Below are positions 14,963-22,227 of a DNA stretch of 64,000 bases, in pieces. The translations under genes were made by a program, and so were the position numbers. The DNA is from Trebonia sp964581815 (lineage in GTDB: Bacteria > Actinomycetota > Actinomycetes > Streptosporangiales > Streptosporangiaceae): contig CAZORE010000022.1 of NCBI GenBank assembly GCA_964581815.1, positions 12,020 to 76,019 on the forward strand, read 5' to 3'. Under the pieces are notes generated by a model. The model saw nothing but the letters and a program-made list of their open reading frames with translations, did not search any database and was not told where the DNA came from. Position 1 is the stretch's first letter, and each line of letters starts with the position of its first letter.

Positions 14963-15952
14963 CTAGTTCCAACGGGCGAAGCCCATCCCGGTGCCCGTGC
15001 CCGCGGGCGTGCGGTAGCCGGGAATGTAGTCGAGGACGGCCGGGGTGAGCCCGTCGAGCGCCCCAGCCGCGGTGACCCAGTTGAGTATCTCTGAGTTGCC
15101 CGAGCGGAGGCTCGCGCGCGGGATCGCCCGCAGCCCGGCGGCGTCCTTCGCGGCGATGCAGTCGAGGACCTGCCGGTCAAGCTCCTCGTCGATGACGAAG
15201 TGGGTGAGGCCGCCGGAGGCGATGACGGCAACCCGCGCGTCCTGCGGCCAGGACTCCACCGCCCGGCGCAGCGCGAGGCCCAGGTCGTGGCAGCGCGCGG
15301 CGGACGGGACGTTCGGCGGGTAGTAGGTGTTGACGAAGACCGGCACGATGGGCGTGTCCGCCGGCAGGCCGAGCCGGTACCTGGGGAAGGTGAACGCGTG
15401 CCCGAGGGTGCGCCCGGCCGGCTGCCTGGAGAAGACGGTCAGGTCGAAGTCGTCAAGGGCCAGCTGCTCGGCGATGTGCCCGCTCAGCTCCGTCGCGACC
15501 GGGTGGGTAGCCGGTTCGTCGCCGTGCACCGCCCAGTAGGCGGCCTGGATGCCGCGCGGGATCTTGGCGAACGTCTCCGCGTCGGGTGCCATGTCGACGA
15601 GCTCGGTCCCGGTGAAGCAGGCGAAGGCGGGGATGCCGTCGTCGATGAACAGCTCCCGCTGGTCGTCGCCGATCACCAGGGCGAGGTCCACGCCGGCCCC
15701 GGCCAGGGCGGCGGACAGCGACTCGATGGCGACCTGGGCCCGGTGGTACTTCCGCTCCCAGATCTCCGGCAGCAGCTCTTTCGCGATCCCCGGGTCGGCG
15801 CCGGCCAGCAGCTCGTCGTACGTGTGGTACGCGGCGTCCTTTCCGAGCAGTGAGTTGCGCATGTCCCGCGCCGCGTGATCCGGCCACATGTCGACACCCG
15901 AGCTGAGCTGCGGGGTATGCGATGCGGCAATGCCGATAACGATGTCTGCCAT
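14963..15952 (-). CDS. LigB-type class III extradiol ring-cleavage dioxygenase
   Basis: A 329-residue LigB-superfamily enzyme. The Fe ligand His lies in IAASHTPQLSSG at the N-terminus, with GDDQRELFIDDGIPAFACF in the middle. The catalytic His region is VIASGGLTHFVIDEELDR, and SGNSEILNWVTAAGAL near the C-terminus is typical of the protocatechuate 4,5-/gallate/3-O-methylgallate dioxygenase beta subunits. No small LigA-like alpha subunit is visible nearby, so it is likely a single-subunit enzyme of the DesZ/gallate type. First gene of the operon, behind a palindromic operator candidate. The exact catechol substrate is unknown. Confidence 0.87.
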   Translation of the reverse strand: MADIVIGIAASHTPQLSSGVDMWPDHAARDMRNSLLGKDAAYHTYDELLAGADPGIAKELLPEIWERKYHRAQVAIESLSAALAGAGVDLALVIGDDQRELFIDDGIPAFACFTGTELVDMAPDAETFAKIPRGIQAAYWAVHGDEPATHPVATELSGHIAEQLALDDFDLTVFSRQPAGRTLGHAFTFPRYRLGLPADTPIVPVFVNTYYPPNVPSAARCHDLGLALRRAVESWPQDARVAVIASGGLTHFVIDEELDRQVLDCIAAKDAAGLRAIPRASLRSGNSEILNWVTAAGALDGLTPAVLDYIPGYRTPAGTGTGMGFARWN

Positions 15953-16388
15953 ATCCCGGCACCTCTTTTGAAATAGGGGAGTCAGGTGCGTCAGTGACTA
16001 CTAGGCTTTCCGAGCTGGAAGTAGACCTTCTCCACTCATGGTGAAGGTAATTTATAGAATAGAGTAGCGAGTAGTTATGAGGCCCGGTTGGAACCGCGGG
16101 GACGCGGAAGGCCCGAAGTCGGCAGGCTGCCCGCTCCGGTAGCGTTCACGCTAGAAACCGGGCATTAGCCTGTCAACACCTGTTACGAGCCCATTAACGG
16201 AGTTGTGCGGAAAGGACAATTTCCCGCACCGTTACGTTGGCAGCTGGTCGTTGCGGCCAGCTGTTGCCGGGGTAACGGTTGCCCGGCCTGCCGGCCGCGT
16301 TTCGCGCCAGGTGGGCGGGCGGGATTTGGTTCCGGCGGGCCGCGTTTCTTCCTCGGCCGCCCGCCGTCGGCGCCGCCGAGCCGGGGCG
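15953..16388. other. Promoter-bearing intergenic region between the LigB operon and egtD
   Basis: No coding frame is supported in these 436 bp. The part near the LigB gene (about 15990-16085) is unusually A+T-rich and carries the palindrome at 16025-16048. A TATAAA-like -10 candidate on the minus strand lies just upstream of it, near 16049-16060. Near egtD, GGCGGGC (16334-16340) can pair with GCCCGCC (16359-16365) as a weak egt-operon terminator. Confidence 0.6.
16025..16048 (-). promoter_or_regulatory. Candidate operator of the LigB/LigJ operon
   Basis: ACCTTCTCCA-CTCA-TGGTGAAGGT is an inverted repeat with 10-bp arms and one mismatched pair. It lies about 73 bp upstream of the dioxygenase start, next to an A+T-rich -10-like sequence on the minus strand. 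The position suits a repressor that responds to the aromatic substrate (IclR, MarR or GntR type). The regulator is not in this window segment. Confidence 0.62.
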
Positions 16389-17459
16389 CTACGCGGGAAC
16401 CGACAGGGAGAGCCCGAACTGGCCGGCCTCGTCGGTCCACCAGGAGCGCATCGCGAGCCCCGCGGCCGCCAGCTCCGCCCGGGCGCCGTCTTCACGGAAC
16501 TTGGCGGACACCTCGGTGCGCATCTCCTCGCCGGCCGCGAACTCGACGGTCAGGCCGAGGTCACGGACCCGCACCGTCTGGTCCGCCGCGGCCCGCAGCC
16601 GCATCTCGATCCATGCCCGCTTCGCGTCCCAGACCGCGACGTGCTCGAACGCGTCGAGGTCGAAGTCGGCGCCGAGCTCGGCGTTGAGCACCGCGAGGAC
16701 GTTCTTGTTGAATTCGGCGGTCACCCCGGCGGCGTCGTCGTAGGCGGCGACCAGCACGGCCGGGTCCTTGACCAGGTCGGTGCCGAGCAGGAACGCGTCG
16801 CCTGGGCGCAGCCGCGCCCTGATCCGGCGCAGGAAGACCCCGCGCTCGGCGGGGACCATGTTGCCGATGGTGGACCCCAGGAATGCGAGGAGCCGAGGGC
16901 CGTCCCCGGGCGCGGCGTGGCCGCCGTCGCCGCTGCCTCGGCCGGCGGTACCCCTGCCGTCGGGGCCGCTGCCGTCGGCGCCCCTGCCCTCGGCGGCTCC
17001 GCCGTCGACGGCGGCAGGCACGCCCAGGTACTGCTCGAAGTCGGCCACGACCGCGTGCACCGCCAGGCCCGGGTACTCGGTCGCGAGGGCGTCCCCGGCC
17101 AGGGTGAGCGCCGACTCACTCACGTCGACCGGTACGTACTGGCGCAGCGTGCCCGCGTCGCGCAGCGCCGACAGCAGCAGCCGCGTCTTATCCGACGAGC
17201 CCGAGCCGAGCTCAACGAGGGAGGCCGCGCCGGTGAGCGACGCGATCTGCGGCGCGACGGCCCGCAGGATGGACCGCTCCGCCCGGGTGGGGTAGTACTC
17301 GGACAGCTCGGTGATCTTTTCGAACAGCGCGCTGCCTTGCGCGTCGTAGAACCACTTGGGCGGCAGCGACTTGGGGTTGGCGGTCAGGCCGGCCAGCGCG
17401 TCGGCTCGTAGCGAGGCGGCACGGTAGCCGGCGGGCAGCCGGTTCTCGATGGTCGTCAT
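16389..17459 (-). CDS. egtD: L-histidine N-alpha-methyltransferase (ergothioneine synthesis)
   Basis: A 356-residue SAM-dependent trimethyltransferase that converts histidine to hercynine. It has PKSLPPKWFYDAQGSALFEKITELSEYYPTRAE near the N-terminus, SAM-binding VELGSGSSDKTRLLL, VPVDVSES, LLAFLGSTIGNMVP and NAELGADFDLDAFEHVAVWD, all EgtD hallmarks. Canonical EgtD is about 320 residues. The extra length is a Gly-rich, five-residue-periodic insertion at about residues 148-185, just before the LLAFLGS strand. It is the last gene of egtABCD and starts 3 bp after egtC ends. Confidence 0.95.
   Translation of the reverse strand: MTTIENRLPAGYRAASLRADALAGLTANPKSLPPKWFYDAQGSALFEKITELSEYYPTRAERSILRAVAPQIASLTGAASLVELGSGSSDKTRLLLSALRDAGTLRQYVPVDVSESALTLAGDALATEYPGLAVHAVVADFEQYLGVPAAVDGGAAEGRGADGSGPDGRGTAGRGSGDGGHAAPGDGPRLLAFLGSTIGNMVPAERGVFLRRIRARLRPGDAFLLGTDLVKDPAVLVAAYDDAAGVTAEFNKNVLAVLNAELGADFDLDAFEHVAVWDAKRAWIEMRLRAAADQTVRVRDLGLTVEFAAGEEMRTEVSAKFREDGARAELAAAGLAMRSWWTDEAGQFGLSLSVPA
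16951..17010 (-). repeat. 15-bp degenerate tandem repeats within egtD
   Basis: Four consecutive 15-bp units (16951, 16966, 16981, 16996) resembling CCCCTGCCGTCGGCG encode a five-residue pattern (EGRGA, DGSGP, DGRGT). Weaker units continue to about 16921. It is an in-frame insertion relative to EgtD homologs. Confidence 0.75.
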
Positions 17460-17462
17460 GGG

Positions 17463-18413
17463 TCAGGATCCCTTCGGTGCGGACGTCGTTGCCTGCGTCG
17501 AAACGTGGTCGGTGGCCTGGACGGCTGACCGGTCGTCGGTCGCGGGCAAGTCGCTCAGCCACCAAACGCGGACCTGTGACCGAGTGGCGCTCAGCACGTG
17601 CCGGTCCGGCACCTCGGTCCAGCCGGGCCCGTCGTCGTCCGGCTCGGACGCGACGGTGACGGACACTGCCCCGCCACCGCTCGGCGTGGCCTTCGTCTGG
17701 CGGTACCACAGCGTGTCGCCGCAGGCGGTGGCCGCGATCGAGCGGCCGTCGGTGAGCAGCAGGTTGAGCCGCCCGGTGCCGCCCGCCGCCTCGACCGCGC
17801 TGACCGTCCCGGCGAGCGCGGCGTCGAGCGGCAGCCCCGCGCGCAGTCGCTGCAGTGTGAGCGCCCACAGCAGCGCCGCGTCGGTCAGCGCCTCCAGGCA
17901 GGACAGCAGGCTCCACGGCCCGCCTGCTGACGACGCGCCCGCAGGCGGGCCGCCGGAAGACGGCGTGCCCGGCCACGCGGTCACGTCGCCGTCCCGTGGC
18001 CTGCGCGCGGGGTCGGCCCAGGACCGGTACGCGGCCTCGCCCCAGTCCCGCCAGCCCAGCGCCGCCCCGTTATGGCTGAACAGCCAGGGGCCGCAGCCGA
18101 ACGGCGCGGCCGCTTCCGGCCCGGTGGCCGTGCCTGGCGTGGCCGAGCGCACCGCGGCGAGCACCGCGCCCGAGCTAGTCACCCGTGCGATACCGGGGAG
18201 CGACGGGTCGCCCCAGATGGGCTCGCCGCGCCGGTACCGTGCGGGTAGCGGGTCGGAGCCCGCGTACCAGCCAATACCGAACCCGTCCGCGTTCACCGTC
18301 CCGTGCCGCTGCCGCCGGGGTGCCCACGCCTGCCGGTACAGGGAGTGCGGCGGGTCAATCAGCAGCGACTGCAGCGAGGCAGGTGGCCCGAGGTAGGCGA
18401 GGTGCCGGCACAT
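17463..18413 (-). CDS. egtC: Gamma-glutamyl-hercynylcysteine sulfoxide hydrolase (class II amidotransferase)
   Basis: A 316-residue Ntn glutaminase-type hydrolase that removes glutamate from gamma-glutamyl-hercynylcysteine sulfoxide. It starts MCRHLAYLGPPASL, which places the nucleophilic Cys at position 2, and has HSLYRQAWAPRRQRHGTVNADGFGIGWY, PWLFSHNGAALGW and LNLLLTDGRSIAATACGDTLWYRQ. The N tract lies just upstream, and both copies of its flanking 55-bp word contain this start codon. Collapsing the duplicate leaves one intact gene about 85 bp after egtB. A Ser/Gly/Pro-rich stretch sits mid-protein. Confidence 0.93.
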   Translation of the reverse strand: MCRHLAYLGPPASLQSLLIDPPHSLYRQAWAPRRQRHGTVNADGFGIGWYAGSDPLPARYRRGEPIWGDPSLPGIARVTSSGAVLAAVRSATPGTATGPEAAAPFGCGPWLFSHNGAALGWRDWGEAAYRSWADPARRPRDGDVTAWPGTPSSGGPPAGASSAGGPWSLLSCLEALTDAALLWALTLQRLRAGLPLDAALAGTVSAVEAAGGTGRLNLLLTDGRSIAATACGDTLWYRQTKATPSGGGAVSVTVASEPDDDGPGWTEVPDRHVLSATRSQVRVWWLSDLPATDDRSAVQATDHVSTQATTSAPKGS

Positions 18414-18568
18414 NNNNNNNNNNNNNNNNNNNNNNNNNNNNNNNNNNNNNNNNNNNNNNNNNNNNNNNNNNNNNNNNNNNNNNNNNNNNNNNNNNNNNNN
18501 NNNNNNNNNNNNNTCAGCAGCGACTGCAGCGAGGCAGGTGGCCCGAGGTAGGCGAGGTGCCGGCACAT
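18359..18568. other. Assembly gap flanked by an exact 55-bp duplicate
   Basis: Bases 18359-18413 and 18514-18568 are identical and surround 100 Ns. Both copies encode the first residues of EgtC, so the apparent duplicated gene start is an unmerged contig overlap. Confidence 0.93.
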
Positions 18569-18576
18569 TATGTCTC

Positions 18577-18596
18577 CCGGGGGGACGACCCCCCGG
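18577..18596 (-). promoter_or_regulatory. Perfect G/C hairpin in the egtB-egtC spacer
   Basis: CCGGGGGG (18577-18584) and CCCCCCGG (18589-18596) pair exactly around a 4-base loop, 9 bp before the downstream copy of the egtC start. It lies inside the operon, so it may tune egtC translation or mark an RNA processing site. Confidence 0.5.
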
Positions 18597-18653
18597 TGCG
18601 CGGCCCATGGCTCCGCCAACTTGTCGGGCGCACCATTCCCTGGAGTGCCGCCG

Positions 18654-20239
18654 TCACTGGGCCACCGCTGAGCGGGCGGTGCGGAAGCCGGCGAAGATCT
18701 GCCGCCTGACGGGGTAGTCCCAGTTACGGAACGTGCCGCGGCAGGCCACCGGGGACACGCCGAACGCGCCGCCGCGCAGCACTTTGTACTCGGGACCGAA
18801 GAACACCTGCGAGTACTCCTTGTACGGCCAGGCGGTGAACCCGGGGTAGGGCAGGAAGTCCGAGCTCGTCCACTCCCACACGTCCCCGATCAGCTGCCGC
18901 GCCCCGCAGGGCGCCGCGCCGTCGGGGTAGGAGCCCGCGGGCGCGGGTCGCAGGTGCCGCTGGCCGAGGTTGGCCAGCGCCGGCGTCCACTCGCCGTCGC
19001 CCCACGGGTACCGGCGTGACCGCCCGCTCGCGGGGTCCAGGCGGGCCGCCTTCTCCCATTCGGCCTCGGTGGGCAGCCGTCGGCCCGCCCACCGCGCGTA
19101 GGCGTCCGCCTCGTACCAGCAGACGTGCAGCACGGGCTCGTCCGGCACGACGGACTCCCGCACACCGAACGACAGTCGCGTCCAGGTGCCCTCCCACGAC
19201 CAGAACAACGGGGCGGTCAGCCCGGCCCGCTGCCGGTGCGTCCATCCGTCGGCCGTCCACAGCCGGGGGTCGTCATAGCCGCCGTCCGCGATGAACGCCG
19301 CGTACGCGGCGTTCGTGACCGGCGTCGTGTCCAGCCAGAAGCCAGGAACGTGCACCTCATGGGCGGGCCGCTCGTTGTCGAGCGCCCAGGGCTCGGCCGA
19401 GGTGCCCATGGTGAACGGGCCGCCGGGCACGTGCACCTCGGCGGGCAGTGTCGCCGCGTCGGCGGGGACGGGCGGCGGCGGGGGAGCGGACAGGACCGCG
19501 GGGCCCGACCGCAGCTGATGGGTGGCGAGCATCGTCTCGTCGTGCTGCACTTCGTGCTGCGCGACCATGCCGAACGCGAACCCGGACCCGGACCCGGTGA
19601 GCTCGGCGCCGAATCCGTCCAGCGGCCCCGCGGGGAGCTTCACCCGCTCGATGAGGTCGAGCACGCGGCCGCGGACCTCGTGACCGTAGCGGCGCGCCTC
19701 AAGCGGCGTGAGCAGCGGCAGCGCCGGCCGCTCCGCGCGCGGGTGCTCGAACGCGTCGTACAGCGGGTCGATCTCTGGGTGCAGCGGGTCGCGGCCGCCG
19801 ACCTCGCGCAGCAGCCACAGCTCCTCCTGGTTCGCGACATGCGCCAGGTCCCAGACGAGCGGTGACATGAGCGGTGAGTGCTGCCTGACCAGGTCCGCGT
19901 CATCCACCACGGAAGTCAGCAGTGTGGTGCGCTCCCGCGCGGACAGCAGCTCGGCGGCGGCAAGCGCACGCAGCGCCTCCCCGTGTAGCGCCTCCCCGTG
20001 TAGCGCCTCCCCGTGGGGCCCCGCCCCGCGCGGCGCCTCCCCGGGCTCAGCCTCCTNNNNNNNNNNNNNNNNNNNNNNNNNNNNNNNNNNNNNNNNNNNN
20101 NNNNNNNNNNNNNNNNNNNNNNNNNNNNNNNNNNNNNNNNNNNNNNNNNNNNNNNNAGCGCCTCCCCGTGGGGCCCCGCCCCGCGCGGCGCCTCCCCGGG
20201 CTCAGCCTCCTCGTGCTGGCGGTCAGAGTGCTCGGTCAT
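18654..20239 (-). CDS. egtB: Hercynine oxygenase / sulfoxide synthase
   Basis: An iron-dependent enzyme that joins hercynine and gamma-glutamylcysteine with O2. The DinB-like N-terminal domain has QHSPLMSPLVWDLAHVANQEELWL and the HxxxHxE iron site in AQHEVQHDETM. The C-terminal formylglycine-generating-enzyme-like domain has VPGGPFTMGTSAEPWALDNERPAHEV, WYEADAYARWAGRRLPTEAEWEKAAR and GDVWEWTSSDFLPYPGF. Collapsing the gap (100 N plus 55 bp) puts the ATG at 20239 (MTEHSDRQHEEAEPG) in frame with the body, giving about 476 residues. A GTG at 19910 would omit conserved N-terminal sequence. Three HGEAL repeats lie at residues 24-38. It overlaps the egtA stop by 17 bp. Confidence 0.93.
19972..20016 (-). 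repeat. 15-bp tandem repeats encoding HGEAL in egtB
   Basis: Three near-identical units (19972-19986, 19987-20001, 20002-20016) of AGCGCCTCCCCGTGT on the plus strand. The third is the start of the 55-bp word next to the assembly gap, so copy number may be higher. Confidence 0.85.
20002..20211. other. Assembly gap flanked by an exact 55-bp duplicate
   Basis: 20002-20056 equals 20157-20211, with 100 Ns between. Removing 155 bases joins the MTEHS start to the egtB body in one frame. Confidence 0.93.
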
Positions 20240-21701
20240 GCGCTTCCTCCAGTAGGTCGTCGGCCGGGCATCGGTCCTTGCTCACGTACACGTCGCGGAA
20301 CGCGTCCACTGCCTCGGTGATGTCGCGGGGGACCCCCGCCCGGTCCAGCGCTTCCGCCGCGACGGCGAAACACTCCCTGCTCGCGGCGGCCATCAGCGGG
20401 TCAGCGGGCCCGAGCCGCGCCGCGCGCAGCCACGGCCCGTCGGGATCCGCCACCCCCGCCCGGTCGCCGTTAGCCCGGTCGCCGTTTGCCCGGTCGCCGT
20501 TTGCGCCGTCGCCGCCGGCACCGTCGCGGTCAGCGCCGTTGCCCGACGGCGCGGTGGCAGGCCAGCCGTGCGGGCCCCAGAGCGGTGCGACGGCGGCGAG
20601 CGCCGCCTCGGTGGCCGCCTCGTCGGACAACAGCGCCCAGCACACGGCGAGCGGCACGATCCACCCGTCGCCCGGCTGCGCGTCGATCATCCGCAGCTCG
20701 AAGTGCCCGTGCGGGCGCACCGGCGGGAAAAGCGTCGACAGGTGGTAATCGAGGTCGTCGACGGTTGGCCGCCGTAGCCGCCACTTGGCCCGGCCGTTTC
20801 CGGTGGGGCGGACCCAGTCGCGCAGCGTCAGCCCGCGCGGTACGGACCAGTCGGCGGAGTCCACGTCGCGGACGCACATCAGCTCCGCGTCGAGCGCGTA
20901 CGCGGCCCAGGCGGCCCGCGGGTCGCCGTCGAGCCGCGGCGGCCGGGTGCGGCCCGGGTCCATGCGCGCCCAGACCTGCTGGCGCGAGGAGGCCCAGCCG
21001 GTCGGCTTACCGTCCCGCAGCGGCGAGTTGGCGAACGCGGCCACGAGGACCGGCCCGAGTGCGTGCAGCAGCCGCCATCGCCAGCGGTAGCCGGAGGGCC
21101 CGTCGGAGTCGTCGCCCGCGTCCAGGCAGACCTGGACCGATGCCGTGCCGCACATCATCTGGCGGCCCCACGGGCCGCCGTAATCGAAGAAGGCCTCCAT
21201 GGCCGCGTACCGGGGAAGGTCGAGGATGCGGCGCGGTGGCCGCAGGGGATCGAGCCCTATCCCGGCGAGTTCGAGTCCATGGGCGGCAAGCGCCGCGCGG
21301 AGCGCGGCCAGGTCCGCGCGAGTCACGCGGACCAGTTCGGCCAGGGAATCCGCGGGCAGCGAGCTGAGCTCAAGCTGCCCGCCCGGTTCTGTGGTGAGCG
21401 GTGCCCCCGACGGCAGCAAGCTGGCGGCTGAGCTCGTCGGCAGCTCAGGCCCGTGAGGATCTTCCCCGAAAACCCCTCGGCTCGGTTTAAGACGGCCGGC
21501 GCCGAAGCCGGACACGGCGGCCGCGATTCGCCCCGCCGGAACCGGCAGGGACGGGTCGCGCGCGTCGCGGACCAGCCACTCGAGTTCGACGCCGACCCGC
21601 CGCGGCGGCCCGGTCTTGAGGCAGATGCCATGAATATGCTCGGCGGCGCTTTCCTCATGGATGCCGCCCTCACCCCGAGCCTCAGCATCGACGACGCTCA
21701 T
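20223..21701 (-). CDS. egtA: Glutamate-cysteine ligase of ergothioneine synthesis
   Basis: A 492-residue GCS2-family ligase that makes gamma-glutamylcysteine. It has VGVELEWLVRDA (ATP/Mg Glu), TTEPGGQLELSSLP, IGLDPLRPPRRILDLPRYAAMEAFFDYGG, MMCGTASVQVCLD, FANSPLRDGKPTGWASSRQQVW and PHGHFELRMIDAQPGDGWIVPLAV. ATG at 21701 is taken because homology begins shortly after; an in-frame Met at 21755 adds 18 unrelated residues. Residues ~385-415 are pentapeptide repeats (NGDRA x3 and variants). First gene of egtABCD. Confidence 0.93.
   Translation of the reverse strand: MSVVDAEARGEGGIHEESAAEHIHGICLKTGPPRRVGVELEWLVRDARDPSLPVPAGRIAAAVSGFGAGRLKPSRGVFGEDPHGPELPTSSAASLLPSGAPLTTEPGGQLELSSLPADSLAELVRVTRADLAALRAALAAHGLELAGIGLDPLRPPRRILDLPRYAAMEAFFDYGGPWGRQMMCGTASVQVCLDAGDDSDGPSGYRWRWRLLHALGPVLVAAFANSPLRDGKPTGWASSRQQVWARMDPGRTRPPRLDGDPRAAWAAYALDAELMCVRDVDSADWSVPRGLTLRDWVRPTGNGRAKWRLRRPTVDDLDYHLSTLFPPVRPHGHFELRMIDAQPGDGWIVPLAVCWALLSDEAATEAALAAVAPLWGPHGWPATAPSGNGADRDGAGGDGANGDRANGDRANGDRAGVADPDGPWLRAARLGPADPLMAAASRECFAVAAEALDRAGVPRDITEAVDAFRDVYVSKDRCPADDLLEEAHDRAL
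20458..20547 (-). repeat. Six 15-bp tandem repeats within egtA
   Basis: Units at 20458, 20473, 20488, 20503, 20518 and 20533. The first three are almost identical (GCCCGGTCGCCGTTW) and encode NGDRA; the others have drifted. The array sits in frame between conserved EgtA blocks. Confidence 0.88.
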
Positions 21702-22121
21702 GGCGCCACCGTACCCGGGGGGTCTGACATTCGAGCCCGTGGGCCCCACTGGCAAGCTCTCACGCCTGTTTAGTCTGCCCAGCGCGCGGAGCGTTTCACT
21801 TCCCGCGACCGAGAACCGCTATCTCGGCGAGAACCCCACGTCATCCCACGATCGCGAATACTTGTCCGCGCTGCCCCGGTCGGCCAGCCGAACCCGGAGG
21901 CGTATCCCGGATGCCTCGTGTGTCACAAAGGGATATTTCACCGCTCCTGCCGCCGAGCCGAGAATCGCGCTGACGCCCTCCGCGCTCACCCCGTCAGCGC
22001 CGANNNNNNNNNNNNNNNNNNNNNNNNNNNNNNNNNNNNNNNNNNNNNNNNNNNNNNNNNNNNNNNNNNNNNNNNNNNNNNNNNNNNNNNNNNNNNNNNN
22101 NNNCCGCGCTCACCCCGTCAG

Positions 22122-22162
22122 CGCCGAGAGTTTGACACCTATGCGGTGCCTAAGTCTCGGCG
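22122..22162 (-). terminator. Imperfect 18-bp inverted repeat downstream of selD
   Basis: Arms 22122-22139 and 22145-22162 pair at 15 of 18 positions around a 5-base loop, with CGCCGAGA/TCTCGGCG as the outer stem. It lies about 66 bp past the selD stop and is the likely transcription end. Confidence 0.55.
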
Positions 22163-22177
22163 GGAAGGCCAAATCAT

Positions 22178-22195
22178 GATAACAGCAAGAAGCGC
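22178..22195 (-). repeat. 18-bp 3'-flanking repeat, copy 1 (after selD)
   Basis: GCGCTTCTTGCTGTTATC on the minus strand, 32 bp after the selD stop and before an inverted repeat. An identical word lies after the glycerate kinase gene at 30799-30816 in the same orientation to its gene. Confidence 0.7.
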
Positions 22196-22227
22196 TTGGG
22201 CGCCTGGGTGCGTGCCTGCTGGGCGTC

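Larger units (their letters stand above)
21702..22227. other. Intergenic region between egtA and selD, with an assembly gap
   Basis: No supported gene. It should hold the egtA promoter (near 21710-21830, moderately A+T-rich) and the selD 3' end structures at 22122-22195. The 100-N gap at 22004-22103 is flanked by an identical 24-bp word (21980-22003 and 22104-22127), again suggesting an unmerged overlap. Confidence 0.7.

Noticed and set aside
13046..15048. Plus-strand genes opposite the LigB/LigJ/MetE-like operon
   Set aside because: They have low-complexity Arg/Val/Gly translations with no motifs, while the minus strand encodes complete enzymes.
18359..18568. Apparent tandem duplication of the egtC 5' end
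   Set aside because: The two 55-bp copies are identical and separated by Ns exactly as at three other gaps, where collapsing repairs frames; it is an assembly overlap, not a gene duplication.
21661..22179. A plus-strand gene across the gap between egtA and selD
   Set aside because: The frame passes through Ns, overlaps the egtA 5' end antisense and has no recognisable motif.
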